NCBI GenBank assembly: GCA_030648675.1 | Contig: JAUSGV010000041.1 | Coordinates: 1 to 6,656 of the forward strand | Reading direction: 5' to 3' | Length of the DNA stretch: 6,656 nt | Origin: Dehalococcoidales bacterium | Lineage (GTDB): Bacteria; Chloroflexota; Dehalococcoidia; Dehalococcoidales; UBA2162 | Part shown: piece by piece, positions 1-4,359 of the stretch | Position numbering within the stretch: the first letter of the stretch is position 1 | Layout: each line of letters opens with the position of its first letter | The notes under the pieces: model-generated | Databases searched by the model: none | What the model was told of the DNA's origin: nothing | The model's input: only the letters and a program-made list of their open reading frames with translations | Program-made: the position numbers and the translations under genes

Positions 1-101
1 GGGACAACCTTCAGGGTGGCGTCGACATCGGGATAACCTACGGTAACGTAGCCGATGAGGGCTTTGCGACGGGGTTTGAAAGCGGAGGCAATGCGGCTCA
101 C
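1..101 (-). CDS. trpA: tryptophan synthase alpha subunit, N-terminal fragment (cut by window edge)
   Basis: The first 33 codons of TrpA are visible. This subunit cleaves indole-3-glycerol phosphate to indole and glyceraldehyde 3-phosphate and passes indole through a tunnel to TrpB. The start is GTG at 99-101 and overlaps the TGA of trpB by 4 bp (GTGA). A GGGAG Shine-Dalgarno lies at 109-113, 7 nt upstream and inside the end of trpB. The peptide begins MSRIASAF and continues with KALIGYVTVGYPD, the conserved first strand of the TrpA TIM barrel (family pattern K-A-L-I-x-Y-hydrophobic-x-x-G-Y-P-D). The catalytic Glu and Asp (about residues 49 and 60 in the enterobacterial enzyme) fall beyond the window edge, so activity cannot be judged here. 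The overlap implies translational coupling with trpB, as expected for a 1:1 complex. Confidence 0.93.
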   Translation of the reverse strand, partial: MSRIASAFKPRRKALIGYVTVGYPDVDATLKVV

Positions 102-1285
102 AGCTTCACTCCCAGAGCTTCGGCAACGATGTTGATATCCTTATCGCCCCGACCGGATATGTTGATTATGATAATCTGCTTTTTAGAAAGCTTTCCTGCC
201 AATCTCGTGCCGAAATAGACGGCGTGGGAAGACTCCAAAGCAGGAGTAATGCCCTCGGCACGGCATAACAGCTGAAAACCTTTTAGCGCCTGGCTGTCGG
301 TCACGCCGACATACTCGGCGCGGCCGGTGTCTTTGAGATAGCTGTGTTCGGGGCCGACGCCGGGGTAGTCGAGTCCGGCGGAAATGCTGTGCGTTTCCAT
401 AATCTGACCGGCCTTATCCTGAAGGATGTACGACTTGGAGCCGTGAAGGACGCCGATCCTGCCGGCCATGAGTGAGGCAGCGTGTTTCCCGGAGGACAAT
501 CCCTTGCCCGCGGCTTCGACGCCGACCAGCCGGACGGATAAATCTTCGATAAACGGATAAAAAATGCCCATAGCGTTGCTGCCGCCACCGACGCAGGCGA
601 CAACATAATCGGGCAAACGTCCGGCTTGCTCCTGGATCTGGCGGCGGGCTTCCTCGCCGATAACCTTCTGGAAATCGCGGACCATCATGGGGTAGGGGTG
701 GGGGCCGACGACGGAACCGAGAAGATAATACGTATCGCGGGCGTTACTGACCCAGTCGCGGATGGCTTCGTTAATAGCGTCTTTGAGCGTCTTGCTGCCG
801 CTGGATACCACTCTGACCTCAGCACCCATCAATTTCATGCGGAAGACATTGAGCGACTGACGGCGAACGTCTTCCTCGCCCATGTAGACGATGCAGTCCA
901 TGCCGAGCATGGCGCAGACGGCGGCGGTGGCGACACCGTGCTGTCCGGCGCCGGTTTCGGCGATGATTCGATTTTTGCCCATGTTCCGGGCGAGTAAACC
1001 CTGACCGAGGGCGTTGTTTATTTTATGGGCGCCGGTATGGGCCAGGTCTTCGCGTTTCAGGAAGATGCGGGCGCCGCCGGCATGTTTGGTCAGTTTTTCG
1101 GCAAAATAGAGAGGCGTCGGCCGGCCGGAAAAGTCGCGCGACAGGTGCTCGAACTCCGCCCAGAAGGTTTTATCGGTTTTGGCTTTTTTATAGGCTTCGG
1201 TCAACTCGTCGAGTACGGGGACAAGAGTTTCCGGAACGAAGCGTCCGCCGAACTCGCCGAAATAGCCGTTATTGTCAGGTAACAA
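98..1285 (-). CDS. trpB: tryptophan synthase beta subunit (PLP enzyme)
   Basis: TrpB condenses indole with L-serine to make L-tryptophan, in the cytoplasmic alpha2-beta2 complex. At 395 aa it has the usual length of the TrpB1 type that pairs with TrpA. The N-terminus has the family signature GRFVPETL (residues 14-21). The PLP Schiff-base lysine is K88 in AHKIN (86-90). The catalytic glutamate is E110 in ETGAGQHG (110-117). The phosphate-binding loop is GGGSN (233-237), and S377 in ISGRGDKD (376-383) contacts the PLP ring nitrogen. No key residue is missing. The start is TTG (1283-1285), followed at once by a TTA codon. I accept it because the MLPDNNGYFGEFGGRF N-terminus fits the family and AAGGGAGA lies upstream at 1296-1303. 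The 3' end overlaps trpA by 4 bp. The upstream gene is coaBC, 143 bp away, so any other trp genes are not directly upstream. Confidence 0.97.
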   Translation of the reverse strand: MLPDNNGYFGEFGGRFVPETLVPVLDELTEAYKKAKTDKTFWAEFEHLSRDFSGRPTPLYFAEKLTKHAGGARIFLKREDLAHTGAHKINNALGQGLLARNMGKNRIIAETGAGQHGVATAAVCAMLGMDCIVYMGEEDVRRQSLNVFRMKLMGAEVRVVSSGSKTLKDAINEAIRDWVSNARDTYYLLGSVVGPHPYPMMVRDFQKVIGEEARRQIQEQAGRLPDYVVACVGGGSNAMGIFYPFIEDLSVRLVGVEAAGKGLSSGKHAASLMAGRIGVLHGSKSYILQDKAGQIMETHSISAGLDYPGVGPEHSYLKDTGRAEYVGVTDSQALKGFQLLCRAEGITPALESSHAVYFGTRLAGKLSKKQIIIINISGRGDKDINIVAEALGVKL

Positions 1286-1293
1286 GGTTATAA

Positions 1294-1330
1294 AATCTCC
1301 CTTAATCCCTCTTTACAAAAGAGGGAGATT
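1294..1330. repeat. inverted repeat with two competing hairpins, upstream of trpB
   Basis: The outer arms are AATCTCCCT (1294-1302) and AGGGAGATT (1322-1330), a perfect 9-bp match. The inner arms are TCCCTCTTT (1306-1314) and AAAGAGGGA (1318-1326), also a perfect 9-bp match with a 3-nt loop. The two pairings share 1322-1326 and so exclude each other. The element contains CCTTAATCC (1300-1308) directly before its inner hairpin, the same layout as the element at 2845-2873. This suggests both belong to one dispersed palindromic family. Confidence 0.75.
1296..1303 (-). promoter_or_regulatory. trpB ribosome-binding site, embedded in an inverted repeat
   Basis: On the minus strand this reads AAGGGAGA, 10 nt before the TTG start of trpB. 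It is the only good Shine-Dalgarno near that start and supports the non-ATG call. It coincides with the outer arm of the inverted repeat at 1294-1330. In the trpB mRNA the same bases could therefore be paired with 1322-1330, or left free if the inner hairpin (1306-1314 with 1318-1326) forms instead. Any regulatory use is inference. Confidence 0.6.
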
Positions 1331-1385
1331 GAAAGAAACAACGGTTGATTTTAGACCTTCGCGGCGCGATTGACAAGGGGCGAAG

Positions 1386-1427
1386 ACCAAAAACCAAAAA
1401 CCAAAGACCAAAAAGTAAGGACCAAAA
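1386..1427. repeat. ACCAAAA-type low-complexity tract after coaBC
   Basis: Irregular repeats of ACCAAAAA/ACCAAAG units begin 2 nt past the coaBC stop codon and fill about 42 bp. In the transcript of the minus strand this is a U/G-rich stretch (TTTGGT units). I see no strong GC-rich stem just before it, so it is not a classical intrinsic terminator. Similar tracts are, from memory, common dispersed spacer sequences in some environmental genomes. The rest of the 143-bp spacer between coaBC and trpB holds the inverted repeat at 1294-1330 and only a weak 6-bp inverted match (1357-1362 with 1380-1385). Confidence 0.55.
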
Positions 1428-1428
1428 T

Positions 1429-2649
1429 TTAATGGGTATGGCCTTTCGGGGCGGGTTTAGGTTTTAACATGACGGCGATACGGTCCATCAGACGGTCGGC
1501 TACTTCTTTTTTGGTCATCAAGGGCAGGTCTTCCGTCCGCGAGTCCGGTCCAATGATGCTGACGCGGTTGGTGTCGACCTCGAAGCCGCTGTCCGGCGCG
1601 GTGACGTCGTTGGCGACGATAAGGTCGAGTTGCTTATTCCGCATCTTTTCTTTGGCATTTTCTAGAATGTCTTCGGTCTCGGCGGCGAAACCGACTTTGA
1701 GGAACCGGCCTTTTGTTTCGGTAAGAATATCCGGCGTGGCCACCAGCGGCAGCGTCATTTTCCCGCCGGCTGCGGCCTTCTTTATCTTTTGAGCCGAGGT
1801 GGTCTGCGGCTGGAAGTCAGCAACGGCAGCGGCCATGATCAAAGCGTCAGATCCCGCCACGGCTTTAGCGACGGCTTGTTTCATCTGGACCGCGGTCTGG
1901 ACTCGTACGATATCGACGCCCGCCAAATCGGGCAACACGGTCGGCCCGGTAATCAGTACTACTTTCGCGCCGCGGTCGCGGGCAGCTTCAGCGACGGCGT
2001 GCCCCATTTTGCCGGAGGAGCGGTTGCCGAGGAAACGGACTGGGTCGATGGGTTCGCGGGTGCCGCCGGCGGTAACGACGATCTTTTTCCCGGCCAGATT
2101 GCCGGTGCGGCCCAATACCTGACGGACAGTGCCCATAATGGTGTAGATATCGGCGAGGCGTCCCTCACCGATGCAGCCGGAAGCCAGATAGCCGTAGCCC
2201 GGTTCGATGAAGGTGAAATTACGGTTTTTCAGCTTGGCTACATTTTCCTGGGTAATCGAGTTGCGCCACATGCCGGTATGCATAGCCGGAGCGATAATAA
2301 CCGGTGCGAGTGTGGCAAGAACGGTGCAGGTGAGGCTGTCGCCGGCGATACCGGCGGCCAGTTCGGCGATGACGTTGGCGGTGGCCGGAGCGATTACCAC
2401 GACATCGGCGGCTTCGGCCAGGGCAATGTGGTCGACGCCCGATGCGGAAAGTGTGTCCCACATGTCGGTAAACACGGTACGGCCGGTGAGGCTGCGGAAG
2501 GTCAAAGGATTGATGAATTTGGCGGCCGAGTCGGTCATAACGACATCGACCTTAGCCCCGGCCTGCGTCAATTTGCAGGCGAGGTCGGCGGCTTTATAGC
2601 ATGCGACGCTTCCCGTGACACCGAGGACTATGGTTTTGTTGGTTAACAT
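1429..2649 (-). CDS. coaBC: bifunctional phosphopantothenate--cysteine ligase / phosphopantothenoylcysteine decarboxylase
   Basis: CoaBC (Dfp) carries out CoA steps 2 and 3. The C-terminal CoaB domain ligates 4'-phosphopantothenate to cysteine with CTP, and the N-terminal flavoprotein CoaC domain decarboxylates the product to 4'-phosphopantetheine. The 406-aa length is typical. CoaC covers about residues 1-180: the flavin-binding start GVTGSVACYKAADL (10-23), the active-site His H74 in DHIALA, and the motif PAMHTGMW (121-128). CoaB covers about 185-395: TAGGTREPIDPVRFLGNRSSGKMG (starting near 193; N209 in the conserved loop), AAAVADFQP (273-281), KIKK (288-291), GFAAET (320-325) and ANDV (346-349). 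Two oddities: the family motif is usually PxMNxxMW, and here the Asn is His124; the usual Cys in the flap (A-C-G-x-x-G-x-G-R) is replaced by ASGCIGEGR (156-164), with Ser157 in the Cys place and Cys159 two residues on. The frame stays open 29 codons further upstream, but that stretch is repeat DNA. ATG at 2647-2649 has a perfect Shine-Dalgarno, so I start there. Confidence 0.96.
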   Translation of the reverse strand: MLTNKTIVLGVTGSVACYKAADLACKLTQAGAKVDVVMTDSAAKFINPLTFRSLTGRTVFTDMWDTLSASGVDHIALAEAADVVVIAPATANVIAELAAGIAGDSLTCTVLATLAPVIIAPAMHTGMWRNSITQENVAKLKNRNFTFIEPGYGYLASGCIGEGRLADIYTIMGTVRQVLGRTGNLAGKKIVVTAGGTREPIDPVRFLGNRSSGKMGHAVAEAARDRGAKVVLITGPTVLPDLAGVDIVRVQTAVQMKQAVAKAVAGSDALIMAAAVADFQPQTTSAQKIKKAAAGGKMTLPLVATPDILTETKGRFLKVGFAAETEDILENAKEKMRNKQLDLIVANDVTAPDSGFEVDTNRVSIIGPDSRTEDLPLMTKKEVADRLMDRIAVMLKPKPAPKGHTH

Positions 2650-2654
2650 GGCAG

Positions 2655-2664
2655 ACCTCCTTCT
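2655..2664 (-). promoter_or_regulatory. strong Shine-Dalgarno that fixes the coaBC start
   Basis: The minus strand reads AGAAGGAGGT, then 5 nt, then ATG. This is an extended match to the 16S rRNA 3' end and settles the start at 2649 rather than the in-frame upstream ATG at 2736. Confidence 0.85.
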
Positions 2665-2669
2665 AAACG

Positions 2670-2687
2670 AAATCCGAAATCCGAAAT
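2670..2687. repeat. AAATCCG heptamer tandem repeat
   Basis: Two full AAATCCG units (2670-2676, 2677-2683) are followed by AAAT. A further AAATCCGAA occurs at 2721-2729. The same sequence appears at the window end (6642-6651), upstream of the transporter gene. It lies in the 5' leader of coaBC, just beyond its Shine-Dalgarno. Confidence 0.6.
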
Positions 2688-2689
2688 GC

Positions 2690-2716
2690 CGATTCCTTCG
2701 TGAACGGAGTGAATCG
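2690..2716. repeat. imperfect palindrome in the coaX-coaBC spacer
   Basis: CGATTC (2690-2695) pairs with GAATCG (2711-2716). Inside it CTTCGT (2696-2701) nearly pairs with ACGGAG (2704-2709, one G:U-type mismatch), giving a hairpin of about 12 bp with a 2-nt loop and a single bulged base. It is probably a dispersed palindromic element. It lies within the false N-terminal extension of the coaBC frame. Confidence 0.6.
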
Positions 2717-2755
2717 GGACAAATCCGAAGCACCAATGACCAAATTATTTATATA

Positions 2756-2827
2756 GATTGCTCCCGCCTGCCAAAGCCTAGTGCGGCGGGCAGGTCGGTT
2801 CCGTTAGAGGCGGAAACTCGCAATGAC
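2756..2827. repeat. GATTGCTTC...CTCGCAATGAC family repeat, half-unit with a diverged middle
   Basis: The ends match the repeat family seen near the GIY-YIG gene. GATTGCTCC (2756-2764) matches GATTGCTTC at 8 of 9 positions, and CTCGCAATGAC (2817-2827) is identical to 3974-3984. The middle differs: it is longer and contains its own small inverted repeat, CCTGCC (2767-2772) with GGCAGG (2789-2794). Conserved ends with a variable interior suggest an element that has taken an insertion or a mosaic family. Confidence 0.6.
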
Positions 2828-2844
2828 ATTTATGTTACCCCTCA

Positions 2845-2873
2845 CCTTAATCCTCTCCCGCAAGGGGAGAGGA
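2845..2873. repeat. CCTTAATCC-led palindrome
   Basis: TCCTCTCCC (2851-2859) and GGGAGAGGA (2865-2873) form a perfect 9-bp stem around a 5-nt loop. It is preceded by CCTTAATCC (2845-2853), as in the element upstream of trpB at 1294-1330. I recall similar C/T-rich:G/A-rich palindromes as dispersed intergenic repeats in many bacterial genomes. There is no T-tract on the minus-strand side, so it is not an obvious terminator. Confidence 0.7.
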
Positions 2874-2929
2874 AATTGGCGACAGTCTGGAGTCCGGCTT
2901 CCGTATCGCATCGCGGGGCAGGCATTAGC

Positions 2930-2980
2930 CAGAATGACACCGTAAAAAGACCGCGCATTGAGTAACCGGTGTCAATTCTG
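2930..2980. repeat. inverted repeat 38 bp past coaX; weak terminator candidate
   Basis: CAGAATGACACCG (2930-2942) and CGGTGTCAATTCTG (2967-2980) are inverted copies with a single extra base in one arm, separated by 24 nt. Read on the minus strand, the loop contains CTTTTTA. The structure follows coaX directly and could slow or end its transcript, but the large loop and lack of a T-tract after the stem make this uncertain. Together with the elements at 2670-2873, it makes the 368-bp gap between coaX and coaBC almost wholly repeat-derived. I see no gene there. Confidence 0.45.
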
Positions 2981-3017
2981 ATTCTACAGTATTTGAGGAG
3001 AGTTTGGAACAGGCCGA

Positions 3018-3785
3018 TCAAGCTTTGTTCATATCGTTTATGAGCCTGAGGCCGATGAGGGTCAAATCGGAATTGACCTTGTCGATGATGAGGGTACTGC
3101 CGGTCAGCATCGAGGCATAACCGCCGGTGGCCACGACGAGGGTCTTTTCGCCGAGCTCCTTCTGAATGCGGGTGATGATGCCTTCGATCAGGCCGACATA
3201 ACCGAAGATGAGACCGGACTGCATGGCATCGACGGTGTTGGTGCCGATGGCGTGTTTCGGCGGCACCAACTGTATGCGGGGTAAGGCCGCGGTGCGGGTG
3301 AACAGGGCTTCGGCGGCGATGGTCAGGCCGGGAGCGATCGCCCCGCCGAGGTAATCGCCTTCCCGGGAAAGCGTATCGAAGGTAATGGCGGTGCCGAAGT
3401 CGACGATAATGAGCGGACCACCGTACAGGTGGTGGGCGGCGGTGGCATCGACGATGCGGTCGGTGCCGACCTCACGGGGGTTGTCCATGCGGATGCGCAC
3501 GCCGGTTTTGACGCCGGGGCCAACAACGAACGGCGGGATATGAAAATAGCGCGTGCAGAGTTCGATAAAAGTACCCAGCAGGGGCGGAACGACGCTGCAA
3601 ACGGCGATCTCGGTAATTTCGACGCGATTGATATCGCGGTGATGCAGCAGAGTGAGCAGTTCGGCGGCATACTGGTCGGCTGTCCGATTGACGTCGGTTG
3701 CGACGCGCCAGGTTGCGCGGGGATTATCTTTGTCGAAAACCCCAAGGGTGATGTTGGTGTTGCCGATATCGATTGCGAGCAGCAT
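3018..3785 (-). CDS. coaX: type III pantothenate kinase
   Basis: CoaX phosphorylates pantothenate with ATP, the first step of CoA synthesis. The type III enzyme belongs to the ASKHA fold, needs a monovalent cation and, unlike CoaA, is not feedback-inhibited by CoA (family knowledge). The 255-aa length is standard. The N-terminal phosphate-binding motif is AIDIGNTN (residues 4-11, with D6). The substrate-side motif is DNPREVGTDRI (101-111) with the catalytic base D109. The second nucleotide motif is DFGTAITFD (129-137), followed by GGAIAPG (147-153). ATG at 3783-3785 is preceded by GGAGGT (3790-3795) with 4 nt spacing. A TACAAT -10-like hexamer lies at 3802-3807 on the minus strand, but I find no matching -35. 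The next gene downstream, coaBC, uses the product of this enzyme, but 368 bp of repeat DNA separates them, so a shared transcript is uncertain. Confidence 0.96.
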   Translation of the reverse strand: MLLAIDIGNTNITLGVFDKDNPRATWRVATDVNRTADQYAAELLTLLHHRDINRVEITEIAVCSVVPPLLGTFIELCTRYFHIPPFVVGPGVKTGVRIRMDNPREVGTDRIVDATAAHHLYGGPLIIVDFGTAITFDTLSREGDYLGGAIAPGLTIAAEALFTRTAALPRIQLVPPKHAIGTNTVDAMQSGLIFGYVGLIEGIITRIQKELGEKTLVVATGGYASMLTGSTLIIDKVNSDLTLIGLRLINDMNKA

Positions 3786-3820
3786 TTTAACCTCCGTATT
3801 GATTGTACTCTATCTCGTTT

Positions 3821-3864
3821 TGTCGTTGCGAGGCCCGATTTGTCCGGCGCGAAGCAATCCGTCA
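3821..3864. repeat. TGTCGTTGCGAG...GAAGCAATC repeat, half-unit next to coaX
   Basis: TGTCGTTGCGAG (3821-3832) is identical to 3872-3883, and GAAGCAATC (3851-3859) is identical to 3917-3925, with 18 nt between the two boxes here. It lies 36 bp upstream of the coaX start, so the coaX promoter probably overlaps it or lies within it. Confidence 0.75.
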
Positions 3865-3871
3865 TCTCAAC

Positions 3872-3984
3872 TGTCGTTGCGAGCGAGTGAGCCTTTAGCG
3901 CTGAGGTACCGAAGGGGAAGCAATCTCGGTAATCTCATACCTTCAGAACCAGGATTGCTTCGTCGCTACGCTCCTCGCAATGAC
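3872..3984. repeat. 113-bp palindromic repeat downstream of the GIY-YIG gene
   Basis: This is a full unit built of two inverted halves. The ends are TGTCGTTGCGAG (3872-3883) and CTCGCAATGAC (3974-3984), which match inverted except for one base. The inner boxes are GAAGCAATC (3917-3925) and GATTGCTTC (3953-3961), a perfect inverted 9-mer. The left arm is longer than the right and contains TTTAGCGCTGAGGTACC-type sequence not present in the right arm. It ends 5 bp before the stop of the GIY-YIG gene (3990). Confidence 0.8.
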
Positions 3985-3989
3985 TACTC

Positions 3990-4277
3990 TTAGATGTCTG
4001 GATACAAGTCACGCCATTCCCGGTTAAAACCATCAATAAGGTCTAGCTTCTTTTGCCTCGACCCGCCTTTGATACGTTTTTCTTCCAAAATTGCCCCCTC
4101 TATGCCTTCGCAAACGGCGTAGTATACCAGCTTATCGACGTTATATTTCTTTGTAAATCCTTCCGCAAGCTTGTTCTTGTGCTCGAAAATTCTGCGCTTC
4201 AGATCGTTTGTGACACCGGTGTATAGCACTGAGCCAGCGTTATTCGCCAGGATGTAAACATAATATTGTTTATTCAT
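3990..4277 (-). CDS. small GIY-YIG nuclease-like protein (UPF0213/COG2827 type)
   Basis: This 95-aa protein is a single GIY-YIG domain. VYI (residues 7-9) and YTG (19-21) form the paired motifs that name the fold. R28/R29 in NDLKRRIFEHK (24-34) provide the conserved arginine, and E66 in EEKRIKGGSR (65-74) is the metal-binding glutamate position. The tail NREWRDLY (85-92) fits the family. There is no added DNA-binding domain as in UvrC or intron endonucleases. Members are widely annotated as putative endonucleases, but the cellular role is poorly known. The frame is open 26 codons further upstream to 4355, but that part is the palindromic repeat at 4285-4352. I start at ATG 4275-4277 (MNKQYYVYI), with ATG 4281-4283 as the alternative. 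Neither has a clear Shine-Dalgarno, so expression may be low or depend on upstream translation. Repeats of one family flank both ends. Confidence 0.85.
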   Translation of the reverse strand: MNKQYYVYILANNAGSVLYTGVTNDLKRRIFEHKNKLAEGFTKKYNVDKLVYYAVCEGIEGAILEEKRIKGGSRQKKLDLIDGFNREWRDLYPDI

Positions 4278-4284
4278 AATCATC

Positions 4285-4352
4285 TGTCGTTGCGAACGAA
4301 GTGAAGCAACCTCGGTCGCCTTGAGCCCCGGCTCAATGGTCTCGTAATGACA
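4285..4352. repeat. 68-bp palindromic repeat between nnrDE and the GIY-YIG gene
   Basis: The ends are TGTCGTTGCGA (4285-4295) and TCGTAATGACA (4342-4352), inverted with 2 mismatches in 11. A GAAGCAACC box (4303-4311) corresponds to GAAGCAATC in the other copies. The centre holds a perfect palindrome TTGAGCC-CC-GGCTCAA (4321-4336). The element fills almost the whole 82-bp gap: it begins 7 bp after the nnrDE stop and ends 7 bp before the GIY-YIG start. It may act as a processing or termination hairpin for nnrDE (inference). Confidence 0.75.
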
Positions 4353-4359
4353 CAAAAAG

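Noticed and set aside
1357..1385. Intrinsic terminator between coaBC and trpB
   Set aside because: CTTCGC and GCGAAG give only a 6-bp stem with a 17-nt loop and no T-tract after it on the minus strand.
1789..2646. Plus-strand ORF of 285 aa opposite coaBC
   Set aside because: It is the antisense shadow of coaBC with glycine/aspartate-rich low-complexity composition and no recognisable domain; the minus-strand gene is fully explained.
2615..2965. Plus-strand ORF of 116 aa across the coaX-coaBC spacer
   Set aside because: It begins inside coaBC and then translates the palindromic and dispersed repeats (for example PHLNPLPQGER from the CCTTAATCC hairpin). It has no Shine-Dalgarno support and resembles no protein family I recognise.
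3802..3825. coaX promoter (TACAAT at 3802-3807 on the minus strand)
   Set aside because: A single -10-like hexamer with no -35 at 16-18 nt is too weak to annotate, although the position is plausible.
3429..3993. Plus-strand ORFs of 113-153 aa opposite coaX and running into the repeats
   Set aside because: They are antisense to coaX and end in repeat sequence (LLRRYAPRND-type reading of the palindrome). No family match.
3872..4352. CRISPR-like array, because similar boxes recur at intervals
   Set aside because: The units are palindromic, in both orientations, of unequal spacing and divergent sequence, with no regular repeat-spacer pattern and no cas genes.
3872..4352. Insertion sequence or group I intron containing the GIY-YIG gene
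   Set aside because: There is no transposase, no target-site duplication that I can identify, no interrupted host gene (nnrDE and coaX are both intact), and no recognisable intron core.
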